Assembly (NCBI GenBank): GCA_007922195.1
Contig: ML682005.1
Location: forward strand, 25,951,015 to 26,015,014
Source of the DNA: Podocnemis expansa
Taxonomy: Eukaryota; Chordata; Testudines; Podocnemididae
Direction of reading: 5' to 3'
Length of the DNA stretch: 64,000 nucleotides
The position numbers and the translations under genes were made by a program. The notes beneath the pieces were generated by a model. That model saw only the letters and a program-made list of their open reading frames with translations, did no database searches and was not told the origin of the DNA. Every line of letters starts with the position of its first letter. The first letter of the stretch is position 1. Shown here in pieces: positions 10,038 through 22,224 of this stretch.

Positions 10038-12165
10038 CTAGGGAGTGTGGATGCGCAGTGACTTTAGCGTTGCTTTTGAGTCCTTAAGGCTGTGTAGCTT
10101 GTTCTCTGTTTTGGATGAGAAAAGGCCCGGCCCTTCAAATGGCAGGTCTTGAATTACATTCTGAACCTCTTGTGAAAGGTCCGACGCCTGGAGCCAGGAG
10201 GAGCGGCGGATGCAGACAGCTGACACCACTGTTTGCCCCGCGAGGTCTACTGAATCATATGCTGTCTGGAGCTCAGCCTTAGCCACCGCGATACCTTCCT
10301 CCAACAGGGTCTCCAGGTCCAGCCTGTGGTCATGCTGGAGAAGATTCCCGAAGCACTTAAGAGAACACCAAAGATTGTAATTATATCTACCAAGGATGGC
10401 CTGGTGGTTCGCCACCCTGAAATGCATGCTTGCTGAAGAATAGACCTTTTACCCGAAACTGTCTAATCTTTTGAGTTCTCTGTTTTTTGGCATTGACGCT
10501 GGCTGGTCTTGCCCATCCTTCTGGTTTGCAGCTACGACCACCAGGGAATCAGGGATTGGGTGTGAGAACATATACTCAAAATCCCTAGCTAGGACAAAAT
10601 ATCTTTTTTCCACTGATTTCGAGGTGGGGGCAATAGAGAAGGGAGTCTGCCAGAGGGCCTTGGCAATCTTCATTACCCCCTCATGTACCGGGAGGGCAAC
10701 TTTAGCTGGGGATCCTTGGGCTAAGATGTTAAAGAGTGCATCAGAGGATTCCTCTAACTCCTCAGCTTTAAGATCCAAGTTTGCAGCTACCCTCCTAAGC
10801 AAGTCCTGGTATGACTTAAAATCGTCCAGTGCCGCTGGAGTGGAACGGGCTACTGATGCTCTAGGCGAAGGAGCCGAGGACTGTGATCAGTCCACAGAGT
10901 CCATGTCCCATGACTCCGAACTGCTCCTGTGTCGGTGCCCCTTTTCCCCCAGAAGTCTCTGTTGATGCCCCTCCCCGCCTTGAGAGAGTGACTGGTCCCA
11001 ATGTGGCCACCGACCCATCCACTGGTCCTGCTGCCACTGAATGTGAAACGGGGCGGGCATGATATACGCCCCATATGGGCTTTCCCTGCTATGCTGGTGG
11101 GTGGGGGAGGTGGCCCTGTTGGTAGTATGGCGATGGGCACGGGCGGAGCGCCCTCTATGGCAGCATTTATGCCTACCCCCGGTCCCACCATGGGGGTCCG
11201 TACACTGAGAGGGAAAAGTGCCCGATCTGCTCCGCTGTTCTCCGCTATCAGCTCTAGGTGTCACACTGTCTGTACTGCTGGAGGCTTCTGCGCAGTGGGA
11301 TGGTGGGGGTCCCTTAGCACTCTCTCGCTTCCCCCCACGCTGTTGATCCTGTGGCGACCGGGTTCTGCGGCTCCGAACTGGAAGCGAACTCTGTGGTGCC
11401 GAGGCGGAGGAGGGGGGATGGGGGGGAGATGCCCATCTCCTGTGTTTCGTTCTTGTGGCTGCCAGCTCAGGCAACTGGGTTCTGCGGCCCCAAGGCAGGG
11501 GTGAACTCCACGGTGCCAAGGGCTGTGCAAGAGCGGGGGAGGGAGGCCTGGCCCTCTTTCTTCTCCTTTTTGTGCTGTGTCTCTGAGGCAAGCAGGTTCT
11601 GTGACCCCGCACTGGGGGCGAACTCTGCAGCGTGTGGGCGAGGGAAAGCTCTGGGGTCCCCGTTGGCCAGTCTGAACAGGCTTGGCTGCCTGGGTCTCTG
11701 CAGGTCGGCTGGGATGACCTTAATAATTCTCCTTCTGAGCATGCTTCCCATCGCTGCCTGTGATGCAGAGCTAGGGAGAGCCATTAATTCCTCCACTGCC
11801 TGCAGGGCCTCGGGAGTAGATGGGGCTGAGCAGGGCAAAGGCAGCTTAGGGGCTCCCTGCAGTGGGTGCTGCTCGTTCTCCTGGCAGACCAACTCCGCCT
11901 CCAAATTCTGATCCCCAGCTGGTACGGCCACTCTCAGGTGTGTTTCCTCATGCGGCCCCATAGGGGAACCGAGCCTCTTGTGCCGTTTCCCCGTGTGAGG
12001 GGGAGGTGACAGGCTGTCTTGGCACTGCAGGCTGTCTCTGGCACTACAAATGTCCTTAACTGAGGGGCCCGGCACCGGGGCTGACTGCGTGTTGCAGGCT
12101 GATGCCGTACTCGGCGCCGAAGGTGTCGCCGCCCCACCTGCCACAGGGTTCAGGGCTGCCTCCAT
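10038..12165 (-). pseudogene. DIRS Gag-like region, broken
   Basis: The Gag-like coding region survives as pieces in different minus-strand frames. The clearest piece is 10038-10427, with SVDLAGQTVVSAVCIRR, SSWLQASDLSQEVQ and DLPFEGPGLFSSKTE. This resembles DIRS Gag as I know it from vertebrates, the same domain thought to have been captured as the alpha-specific exon of the nuclear protein LAP2 (TMPO). Upstream pieces at 10449-10802 and 11467-12165 are proline- and serine-rich and less distinctive. No single frame spans the region. I give no joined reading. Confidence 0.7.
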
Positions 12166-12460
12166 AAGGAGAACTTTCAGGCGGTTCTCTCTATCTTTCT
12201 GTGTCTGGGGCTTAAATGCTTTGCAAATTTTGCATTTCTCCTTTCCATGCGTCTCTCCCAGGCATTCAAGCAGCTATCATGCGGATCACTGAGAGGGAAT
12301 GCTTTTGAACATATCTTGTAGGGCTTAAAGCCTGGTGCTGTAGGCATCGCCCAGGAGGGGAGCTTCGCCTATTTAGGGGCGAATTCCTGCAGTAAACTGG
12401 GTTCGCAGTCGCTGGCAACAGGTCAGTTGGAGCACAACGTTCCAGTGACCCACTGAAGGC

Positions 12461-12654
12461 AGAAAGAAGGAACTGAGTGGCAGCAGACCTGGGGCGTCCT
12501 AATATACTGCGGCATCCAGGTGGGACACCAGGGGGTGCTCACACCAGGGTCTACGGATACTGCTGAGGGAAAAAAGTTCTGGTGACCGTGCTTGCAGGCA
12601 TGCGCACACCAAAACTGAGAATGGACACGAGCGAGCACTCGAAGGAGAACAAAG
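12461..12654. repeat. DIRS 5' inverted terminal repeat
   Basis: This is the inverted partner of 6541-6738, at the upstream end of the minus-strand element. It reads TTGTTCTCCTTCGAGTGCTC inward from the outer edge on the minus strand. That outer sequence is also found inside the element at 6826-6871. Confidence 0.9.
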
Positions 12655-14157
12655 AGCTTCTATAGAGATTCTTATTGCCACTACCTGCCAGATCATCATC
12701 ATCATTTTTTTTAACAGCCTGTAGCAATGGACCTACAACCGCTTCTGGGGCAAGGTAGACCTTGCTCAGAACCACAAATTCAGAGGAAACTACTTATTTT
12801 GAATAACTCAGGGAAGAATAGAAACCACAGAACCTTTGTATTTCCTATTGTTTATAAATACCAGCTGTGCTTAGATAATATCCAATCCATGCTCATTATT
12901 TTAAGATGCCTCTTCCTTGTCTCCTCTTCAGATGCACTGAAAATGTCAGCTACCCTACTGCACTGTGATTTCTAGAGTGGTAAGCTTCCATGGCAAATTA
13001 ATACTAGTGAAACGTGCAGTAATTATTTGTGACACTTGAGAGGAATTTGCTTATGCCAATGTCTTTGCTGTTGATTTCTAATGCAGACAATATTCAATCA
13101 CACAAGCACAGGAGGGATTAAATCAAAATCCTGGTTCCAGACACCTTTGGATGCTTTCAGATCAAGATCCAACCAAGTATAACCTCCTATCTAATGAGAA
13201 AGTCACATCTACTTATAGGCATAATGTGAGAGAAGTGCCTGAATATGTCACCACAATATTATCACCTAAGTATAGATATGGCCTTCTTAGAAACAATGTC
13301 TATAATTATTTTAAATACCCAGGGTTTTGATTGTCACATACTTATTCAGATTTGCAGAGGAGCAAGGGTCCTCTTATTCCTATAGTCATATCATGTCTCT
13401 AGCAGGGGGTGTGGCAGAACAGGTGCTGCTTGCTTCACACGGATATTTGAATGTATAAAGAAGGCAAGGAGGGGATCAGCCTAGATGAGCATATAATAAG
13501 CTGCCCCACAAAAATGTTGAGGTGGTTTAGTCCTCCTCCAGAATAGAGGAGGAAGAAGAGAAAAACTGTGAGTTGGGTCATAGTTCGTCCTCTGATCTGC
13601 TCCTGAAGCAGTGTAACTATGTGCCTCCTTTTATAGAAGATAAATTGTAAAGCTATAATCTGACCCTCTGAGAGTAATCATAAATAGGTTAACCCAATTC
13701 ACTCTCTGTGCAGTCACAAGCATGGCAATGTGAGTCATTGTACGACAATACGAATACTAACTCCCTATTACTAATCTATGTTGCAAACTTAAAATCTAGA
13801 AAATAAATATGGGTTTTTTTTTTTTCTATTTTAACACAGCATTGTGACTGAGACCTAATCAGTGCTGAGCTGGGTAGCATAATTATCTCATTTGTTGCAT
13901 AAGGTATTTGGTTAATTCAACTCAATATAAGATTTATCTTCTTAGAACAGCATTGCATGGTCAATTTACTTTCACTTTATCTGCTGTATCCTCCAGAGCC
14001 TTCCCTACATGGTTTCTCAGTTTATGCTATTACTCTCCAATCCACAGCCATGCATTTAATTATTCCTTCCGATGAGAATCGATTTACATTTATCTTTATT
14101 GACTTCCATTCATTTCTCCAAGTCAAAGATCATGATACATTAGCCTACAGAATAATG

Positions 14158-14370
14158 CACTGAGTTAGAAACTAAGGGGACCATGTGTTCCAGGCTTAGG
14201 TCTTTCACTGACTGCTGTCACTATAAAACAAACAAGGAGTCCTGTGTTCCTATCTCATTGCCCTTCACAATTATCAACAAAGCCTCATCCCACTACTATT
14301 GTATGCCTATTTTAGAGATTAGGTAACTGAGAGGTTACTTCAGACAAAATTGTGAACAAGACCGAAATCT
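14158..14370 (+). mobile_element. MIR-like SINE remnant, diverged
   Basis: A MIR-like order is seen: TTAGGTCTTTCACTGACTGC (5' side), then TTTTAGAGATTAGGTAACTG and GAGAGGTTACTT. It is heavily diverged, so the call is tentative. Confidence 0.45.
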
Positions 14371-14644
14371 CATTTACCTTGTTCCAATGTCTTGAATGAA
14401 TATGCCCAATTATGTGCTTGTACAACCCACAATAGTGCAACGATGCTCTATCAGGCTCTTGAGCTAGACCTTGTGTAAAGCTTTATGACTCTACCACCTA
14501 CGTGTTTACAAACTATTTCTTTAGCATAAGTGACAGAGACTCACACTCACATTTTTAGCTCCAGACACAGGTGCCATGTTCAGTCTTCACAGCTGACCCA
14601 GAACAGGGACACCGTTACACTTGGCTATGCTTTCAGCAACCTCA

Positions 14645-14981
14645 GCTATGTCTACACTAGGGGCTTAAGTCAACTTACAGGGGCTTAAGTAGATTTTAGC
14701 AACTCCCTGGACACATTTGGAGTTCATTAAGTTGATTTAAGCACTTGCTTACCTTGACTTAATAACTACTGCCCTTAAAGTTGACTTTAAAGGTTAAGTT
14801 GACTTTATTAAGTCGACTTAATCAATGTGCCCATTAAAGTCAACTTTATAAAGTTGACTTACTGCAGTAGAGCCTTTTAAGTTGACTTTATAAAGCTGAC
14901 AAACAAATAGGGCCTCACTAGGTCAATTTTAAGTAGACCTTATTAAGTCAACTTAACTGAGCCCTGTAGTGTAGACATAGC
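14645..14981. mobile_element. Palindrome-rich MITE, GTCAACTT type
   Basis: Termini GCTATGTCTACACTA are perfect inverted repeats over 15 bp. The interior is made almost wholly of alternating TTAAGTTGACTTTA and TAAAGTCAACTTAA units, so much of it can fold on itself. No target duplication could be fixed. The TATGTCTACACT terminus is common in turtle and crocodilian DNA; the superfamily (Harbinger-like is one possibility) is not settled here. Confidence 0.8.
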
Positions 14982-15128
14982 CCTCTAGCCCACACTCTGA
15001 TCCCAGAACCAAGAAAAATAACCATGAATCCTTACATCCAGCATTCCACTCATGTTTCCCACAGGCCTCTGTAACCCACCCGTGAACTGTGCATTGCCTC
15101 CTCCTTTATCAGCTTTATTATTGTAGAG

Positions 15129-15291
15129 CAGTGGTTTTTAAACTACTAGTCAGGCCGCAATACTGGGTTGCAGAGCCCCTTGCTGTCACCATCACAGGAC
15201 TGAAATACATTGCTCAAAGATGTAGTTGTTGGGTCATGGGCATAAATGATTTTTTTAACTGGGTCCAAGAAAAAAAGTTTGAAAACCACCG
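15129..15291. mobile_element. Short hAT MITE with perfect 8-bp target duplication
   Basis: It starts CAGTGGTTTTTAAACTA and ends AGTTTGAAAACCACCG; the ends pair with few mismatches. TTGTAGAG flanks both sides (15121-15128 and 15292-15299). At 163 bp, it is non-coding. Confidence 0.92.
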
Positions 15292-16044
15292 TTGTAGAGC
15301 ATATTTAGAGAAAGTAGCGTGTCTAAGAGTTTGTCAGGACATCCCTTCCAGAGAATTTAAAACTGACTATGTAATTTCCAATAAGATCAGAACTTGATTT
15401 AAATAATGTAATTTTCTAAGCAGCATGCGTTATTCTTGAAGGTGTAAAGGTAGCACTTTTAGGGGACTAGATATATCTGGACTTGAATAAGCTGCAGAGT
15501 TTTGGGGTTTGTTTGTTTGTTTTTACTATGAGGTCATCAGAGCTCTACTTGAACTGTGGTGAATTCAGAGGTGTTCCCATCTGAAGGATGTGTGGCTGTC
15601 GCAAATGAGATGACTTTGGTAGGTCCCAGTTCCAGTTCCCACATCGCAAATTCACAACAGGCTGTGTGCTAAATTGTAAACTTCTGGGGTTAGAGACTCT
15701 CTCTTTCTATGTTTTTATACAGTGCCTAGCACAATAGAGCTATATTCACATTTTGCTGGCCGTTAGAGAGAGCTCCTGCATGGGGACCAAAGCTGTATTT
15801 CTTGCAATATATTTACAAGACCTGTTCACATTATAACTGTGATGAAATCTGGGGTCTGATTCATAATATTTGAACTTTTGGGGGCTGGCAATGCAGTAAT
15901 CTTATTCTCAAATTATAACTTTAAAAAACAGGACTAAATAACATCAATGAAATGCTTACTCCAGTTTATTAGCTCCGTGAATCAGTAAAAAGACTAAATT
16001 CTGAAATATTATTGAGGAGGCAGTTTGGGCGCCTGTTGTCTTAC

Positions 16045-16214
16045 CTCTGAATCTGAACTATCCAGTTCAGCCAGTGTAGGGGCTTTAAGGAGTCTCTTTC
16101 GCTGCACTGTCACTTGCGTCATGCTGACACCATTCACCTTTGCTTGTGGTGTCAAGCCGCCATTCACTACAGAGCTGTCTGCTAATTTCCTTGAGGCCTC
16201 TGGTGTGGATACAT
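16045..16214 (-). CDS. SPIRE1: SPIRE1 exon, linker with TLAELDSS motif
   Basis: This 170-nt exon completes a split Asp codon and then encodes 56 codons: [29 protein letters not shown], and [19 protein letters not shown]. It enters in phase 1 and leaves in phase 0. The acceptor is ttgccag and the donor is gtaaga. Human SPIRE1 has the equivalent DVTTPEST...NGGLTSQTKENG...[18 protein letters not shown], so this is the same region in a more variable linker. The [10 protein letters not shown] stretch resembles the extended second half of a WH2 repeat; calling it a fourth WH2 is inference. Confidence 0.94.
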
Positions 16215-17249
16215 CTGGCAAAAGAAACAAAACTGTTGTACTTAGACCTTAGAAGGAATACATATCAGGGCAATCAGCTTGTGATGCCCCTCTTAGCTTT
16301 TAGTGCCAATGCAGTGTGCACAGAGAAAAACCTCACTGTGTAGGGTTATTTTACTTCAGCAATACATTGCTCAGAAGATTACAGACTGTGGTGTGTGGCA
16401 CAGACATGAGATGAGAGAATGAGAGCAGTGGAAAAAATAGCAGTGCCCTTTGGTTTTTTAAACTTCAGCATAAAAAAAGTTCCTCATTTAAAGAAGTAAA
16501 CATCTTTACATTTAATCATTTGCTACAATTAGTTAAATAATCAGAATCCAAAGAAACAGGTATGCACTGCTAAAACCAGACAGGTGGATCTCCAGTGAAG
16601 ACCAAGACCAATCTACATTGAAATGATGAGTTTAGACACAAGAATACTACAAACTACTCCGTGAGGGCACTATTATAATTTTTTTCCCTGTATGAACAGC
16701 AACGACAATGACAATGACTTAAACATCTTGCCTAAAATGTGCATAATCCCACGTTTATTTTTAAATTCATATTAAAAATGAAAAAGTGCTTGCTGAAGTC
16801 TTGCATCATGTAACAATGGAGTCATGGGACCCAATTCTGTTTTCACCTACACAGATTTTACCTGTGTGTAACTTCACTGACCAGTAAAGTTGCTCTGGAT
16901 ATTCACCAATGTGAGATCAGAATGAGTCCCATAATATGCAAGCATGAAGTTTGCTGTCCCTGGTCTAAACATTAATTCAGCTTTCAGTGCTCTGGATGGG
17001 GGAAAGGAGGAAATTGACATACCTGTTTTCTCCCAGAAAAAGAGCACAAAAAGGATAAAGTTTTAATATGTTCTAAAATGTTTTGTGTATTTGAGAGGAG
17101 CAGTATTTAGCAGAAAAATTTACACCTATGGTTTGCATGTTTGCCTAAGCATATGACCTTTCTATCTATACAGTTGTGAGATCCCTACCAGTGCAGTGTA
17201 TGAGTATCTCACAATGATTTGCCCTCATAATACCATTGAGAGTTAAGGA

Positions 17250-17396
17250 AATATTATTCCCATTTTACAGTGAGGGACCTAAGGCAAAGAGAGATTAAGT
17301 GACATGCCCAAAGTCACACAGTATCTCTGTGGCAATGCAGGGACTGAAGTCACCCTCCAAATCCAAGACTATCAAACTAACCACTGAATCATCCTT
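17250..17396 (+). mobile_element. MIR SINE remnant
   Basis: ATTATTCCCATTTTACAGTG, GAGATTAAGTGACATGCCCA and AAGTCACACAGTATCTCTGT follow the core and 3' half of the MIR consensus in order. MIR is an ancient SINE shared by amniotes. Confidence 0.85.
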
Positions 17397-18078
17397 TTTA
17401 GTCACTTGTGTAGCTGTACTGGTGTAAATAACTAGTATAAACACAGTTTACCCTGATACAGTATAATTTCACTTGAGTAAATTTACTCTGCCCTAGGGGA
17501 ACTGAACTGGTACACATTCTCTGGTGGCCAAAATTACCCTATGTAGATATGACCTCAGCTACATTCATAAGCCTGTTGTGGAAGATTCTCATTAAGGCCG
17601 ATTTTTTCTTTAAACAATAATCTGAGTTAAATTAATTAGACATTTTTAAAGGTAACTAGGTAATGGTTAAATGTTGGAAGTAGGAAACAAAAATGGGGAG
17701 AGGGAGGAAAGCATAGCATAATTCCTTTAAAAAATTCTAACTGCAACTACAGCTGTGAGAAAAGGGACTATCTGAATTATGGGAACACTTCAACCCTGTA
17801 AATCTGAATAGTTAGACTATTTCTATCACCTCCCAGGTTTCCCCCTACCAAGAGTCTCCCAACACAGGCCCCTGAATTCCTCCACTCTTTATGTCTGTCT
17901 TCTGTGGTATTATTAATGGGCCTGTTAGATCAAGCAATCTCTTCCGGAGCTGAATGGCATCTTTCCCTCCTTGATTTTCAAAAGGGCCAGGTGGTTGACT
18001 TCAACATTAGTGGTCCTTCTGGTGTTGCCACTGCCCAACACAGTTCCAGAAGGCTGTGCCCAGTCTGCCCCCATTTTG

Positions 18079-18113
18079 TAGTAGTAGTAGTAGTAGTAGA
18101 AGAAGAAGAAAAA
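18079..18113. repeat. GTA/GAA trinucleotide run
   Basis: About seven GTA units pass into four GAA units, then an A run. Confidence 0.9.
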
Positions 18114-18720
18114 ACACCCTTGCTGCTAGTGCTGCCTTCTTGGGCACTAATAAACCTCATGATCACTTTCATACTGTTGTTCAGGAAACCTCAGGGCTTC
18201 CCAGATTAGGTGGAGCATATTAACTGTAGCTAGAAACCTTGGTGTTTGCCTATAATTGCACATAATAGCTTGTAACAGCCAGAGAACCAAGAACAGCAGT
18301 AAGAATAGGATGGGCACATCCAACTTCTCTCCTCCTGAATCCCCCTTGGGAACATGAGACAGTGATTGCCTAGAAAGTGGGGAACAGGAGAAAGGACCCA
18401 TGTGTCCATAGCCACTGGACACTTGAGGTAGAAGGTGGTGTATGCAGGGTATTTGCATTTCCCAAACACATTCAAGTAAGGGGTGCCACCCAGGTCTTGG
18501 AAAAGGGGCTCTTAAGAGTCAGGGAAAGAGATGTGGGGAAGTGAATATTCAGGTCCTTCGCTTTATAAATGACTGTTTCTTAAATGCTTTTGTGGACTCG
18601 TGGGACTAACACATGGCACATGTGAGACATGTATCATCTGTGTTGCCTATCCATGCATACAAAACCTAGAAGAGTTCTATTTTTAGACAGGAAGCCCACA
18701 ACTAAAAGAGCTATATAAAC

Positions 18721-19752
18721 CAGTGGTTCCCAACCTTTTAGAGAGCAGCTTTACTAATCTGAATGGCCACCAGTCTCTGCCAGCAGAACACCCCCCAGTG
18801 AAGCCAGATGGAAGGAGTTTGGTGAGGAGGCTGCCTTTTCACTGATCTCTTGTCTCCCTCAATAAAGCATGGAAACAGCATGCATCCTGTAGCTAGGGGT
18901 GGTTTACTGCACAGGCCTATGGGGTCTGTGCTCAGGGCCCCACACAATGTGAAGGCCTTCCACCTGGCAAGCGCTGGGGAGGGGCAGGGGAGGAAAGTGG
19001 GCCCACCCTGGGTCAGAAGCTGGGCTTCGCTCCCCTGCCTTGCCCCACCCCTGGGCTGGCTGGTCCACCCCCAGGGGCAGGGTGGGGTGGCACAGAGGCC
19101 AGGCTCTGCTCTCCTGGTGTGCCCTGGGCTAGCTGGTTTGCCCCTGGGGGCAGGGCTCGCTGGCATGACTGGTTACTCTGCTCCAGAGGCAGGACTGGCT
19201 GATGTGTGGTAAGGCCACACCAGAAGTCGCACCATATGTACCAGTCAGCACTGCTGCTTCTGGGGGCCAACCAGTCAGGCTAGGGCTGGCCACAGCACTG
19301 GCCTGCCTGCAGGAGACAGGGCCCTAGGCTGGAGAGGGGGCAGTAGCCCCAGGTGGAGAGGCAGGGCCACCAGTGGGGGAGGCCCAGGGGCCCCGAGGCT
19401 CCTAATACACCTCTGCCTGTAGATCCATGTGCTTCAAAGGAATCTGTAGGCAGTGTGCCTCCCTTTTGCAAACAAGGGGACGAAACATCAGTGCTCTCCT
19501 CTCTCCGGCTCCAGCAGGGACCCCAGCACCTGGGAACTACATGGAGCACTTTGCCATGCTCTCTGCTACAGATAGAGGGGAGTGTTGATCTCCCATCCCC
19601 TTGGCTACAGCAAGGAGCCTGCTCTTGTCTTGTAATACCACATAAACTCATTCCACTTGATTCCTTAGGCAGCAGCTCCTTTCTACAATCAGCAGGAAGG
19701 GAGTTGCAGGCCACTTTGAAAGCCCCTGTGGACCACAGGCTGGGAACCACTG
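18721..19752. mobile_element. hAT element carrying a nested insertion
   Basis: The ends CAGTGGTTCCCAACCTTTTA and inverted CAGTGGTTCCCAGCCTGTGG mark a hAT element. The flanks ATATAAAC and ATGTAAAC agree at 7 of 8. Its middle is interrupted by the element at 18893-19414. Confidence 0.88.
18893..19414. mobile_element. Mini-transposon nested in a hAT element
   Basis: The ends CTAGGGGTGGTTTA and inverted AGAGGTGTATTAGG are imperfect inverted repeats. CCTGTAG is present on both sides (18886-18892 and 19416-19422). The content is G+C-rich (GGGCTGGCTGGTCCACCCCC-like repeats). It must be younger than its host. Confidence 0.65.
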
Positions 19753-20014
19753 ATGTAAACATTTTGTGTACTAGTGTTTACAGATTTACTGCATCACCCT
19801 AAAATGTAAGTGAAATTTCAGGTGACTCTACTAACGCTTAAACATGACTGGTTAATCATCATCCCATTCTATTTTAAAGAAATCAAGAGAGAATTGTTTC
19901 TGCAAGTTGTAGCTGTTTCACACAGGCCTCCGTGCAGTTTAAGTCTTCTGTTCCCCAAATTAGACATGATCATCAGCTTTGTGCTCCCACCTGTGCTCTT
20001 TCACTTATCTATTT

Positions 20015-20184
20015 CAGGGGTCTCAAAAATGAAGCCCCTAAAGCTACTTCCTGGAGCCCACGATGACACAATTGTTACTGATGTCTGCAATATCGTTCTA
20101 TGAAAAGGTTTCAGTGGTGCGGCCTTCAGGCTAACATACTAGTCCTCATGTGGCCCACATGGTGATTTGAGTTTGAGACCCCTG
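20015..20184. mobile_element. hAT MITE
   Basis: The ends CAGGGGTCTCAAA and TTTGAGACCCCTG are exact inverted repeats over 13 bp. The flanks ATCTATTT and ATCTATCT agree at 7 of 8. At 170 bp, it is non-coding. Confidence 0.92.
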
Positions 20185-20303
20185 ATCTATCTTAACCTGC
20201 CACTGGTTCCTAGTTTACATATATACAGTTTAGCATTCCTCGGGGCCTCACTGTTCCCCAGCTACAATTCAGGTACATGCAGCTTCTCCAGTAACTTCCC
20301 CTA

Positions 20304-20684
20304 GGGAGGGTCGGCTTTTGGGGTAGGCGAAGCAGGCGCACACCTAGGGCCCCAAGCAGTAAGGGGCCCTGTTGCCTGCTTCAGCAACCCTAAAAGCTAC
20401 ATCTGCCTTGGTCAGCTGCAGGAGGAAGAGCTGGTCCTGGGGCCAGGGGTAGAAAGCTGAGGCCATGGGGGTGGCACAAACAGAGGGAGTGCTGGGGGGC
20501 CAGGAGTGGGGAGCCAGAATCACAGGGGGACCCAGAGAGGAGCCATGGGTCAATGGCAGAGAGCTGGGACCATGGGAGGGGCCAGCGCTGGGGAGCTGGG
20601 GCTGCAGAGAGGGCATGCGGGCCTACAGGGGGCCCCACAATGGCACTTTGCCTAGGGCCCCCGATTGCCTATGGCTGCCTCTGC
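20304..20684. mobile_element. Probable G+C-rich mini-transposon
   Basis: GGAGGGTCGGCTTTTGGGGT at the left pairs loosely with CCTATGGCTGCCTCTG at the right, and the inner CCTAGGGCCCC motif is mirrored at both ends (about 20342 and 20651). No target duplication was clear, so the limits are approximate. Confidence 0.5.
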
Positions 20685-22224
20685 CCCCAGGTTGGCTGTT
20701 TGTGCCTTCTCCCCCAACTCCCTTCCAGCAAGCTTTTAAGCTCCACATCTGCTCCTCCTTAACTCACCTTGGCAAAGTTTACATAGCCTTCCCCAATCAT
20801 TTAATTAAAGCTGTGTGTAGCAGCAGGAGCTGAACCAGGCTGGCTGCTCCCAATCCCTTGTTACAAAGTATAAAGAAGTTTGTTGGGTTCTTTTTAAAAA
20901 GCTACACACCTAATTTACAAAAAGAGGTTTATGAATAAAAGGACTGAGTTCAGTTTACTATGATTCATGTGGTCTGACTATTAGTTATTTGTGACTATCT
21001 GCATAACTGTTGGGTATTTGCAGGAAAAAAAACCTTGAATCTATAAAGTTTCACAGATTTCAGCACAAATGATCTGCACAAAAATTCTAACAGTGTTATT
21101 TGTCCAGTGTCTCCAGCGTCTATGTGTCTCCAGTCACAATTGTAATTCTCCAGTTTAAAATGTTTCAGTGATCTAAATTGGAATCAGAAACATTGCTATA
21201 TGTTGATTAACCACACCATTCCTAAAACACTGATAGAACAGTCAAAGAGAACAGTTCAGAAACAACCAACAAACTAATACTTATTAATAATGAACACCAA
21301 GGAAGAAAATCTGATTTGATTTGTAAACAACTGACTGAAATCGATGTGGACTAAATTAATCACAAAAACACTTATAAAAATATGTCAGCCAGCTTTAGGT
21401 CATATAAAAGATCGTTTACACTTCTTAAGTGATTCAGCTGAACCCCAGGCGAGCATGTGTATGTATGGGGTCCTGGAAATATTACATTGCAGGTGAAATT
21501 AAGTTTTGCCAGACAAATAGGGGAAGCAGCATCCATTAACAGGTAACTTGTAAATCACTTGATCCAGGATGAAAACTAGCTGAAGCATTAAGATATTATG
21601 GACCAAGTGGAAACAACAAGAAACTTTGAATTTGATTAGCTGACAACATAAAATCATATTCTGTTTATTTTAAAGTGACCTTTTATATCCTTATATGATG
21701 CTATGTTTCTATCTGTGACTAGTCTTGAGGGGACAGAGAGACAGAGAGAGAGCAAGACCCAAAAAAACCTAGAATAAATTGAAAATTGATTTTATTTACA
21801 TGTAAGACTACTTCTCTTATGAAACAGAGAATTAAGCAGACCATGGATTATGTTCTAGTTAACCATATGGTGCTTCTGTTGGAAACAGCTTTCATTGACA
21901 CATGATTGGACCAGAAGCCTGGATCTGATTTCTATTTTAAAATATGCTCCTATGGACCTTTGTAGAGTGCTCTGCAGTGCCACTTTAAAGCAAAGGCAGA
22001 AAATAAAAGAAAAGAAAAGAAAATGGATTCTCAGAATTAACACAGATTTGTCCTTCTGTAGTTACATTGTTTGAGCACTAGGAAGAGAGTACATGAGTAA
22101 TTATAGCACAGAAATATGCTTTTCAATTATGATAGGTGACTTGCATATTTAATTTAGACAAGAAAACACTGAAAAATGTATCGTTCTAGGTGTGTGGTAC
22201 CATACTCATTGCCATGCTATAAAG

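Larger units (their letters stand above)
6537..12657 (-). mobile_element. DIRS-like tyrosine-recombinase retrotransposon, decayed
   Basis: DIRS elements replicate through a circular intermediate and integrate with a tyrosine recombinase instead of an integrase. This minus-strand copy shows the expected order: a 5' inverted terminal repeat, a Gag region, reverse transcriptase with RNase H, an overlapping tyrosine recombinase, then an internal complementary region and the 3' inverted repeat. Coding frames are broken by stops and frameshifts, so it cannot be active. I see no target-site duplication, as expected for the family. The limits are set by where the two inverted repeats stop matching and are good to perhaps 10 bp. 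DIRS elements are known in turtles, lizards and fish and are absent from birds and mammals. Confidence 0.9.
5376..16044 (-). other. SPIRE1: SPIRE1 intron containing the DIRS element
   Basis: More than half of this intron is the DIRS retrotransposon at 6537-12657. A short piece ahead of it (about 6299-6470, starting near TTGTATACACTG) looks like one end of a mini-transposon, but its partner was not found. A MIR-like remnant (14158-14370), a palindrome-rich element (14645-14981) and a hAT-like element (15129-15291) follow. About 5400-6290 and 12680-14150 show nothing recognisable. Confidence 0.6.

Noticed and set aside
10471..12292. Plus-strand frames of 120-190 codons
   Set aside because: They are antisense shadows of the DIRS Gag region.
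16025..16343. Plus-strand frames over the SPIRE1 exon at 16045-16214
   Set aside because: They are antisense to a well-supported SPIRE1 exon and have no recognisable product.
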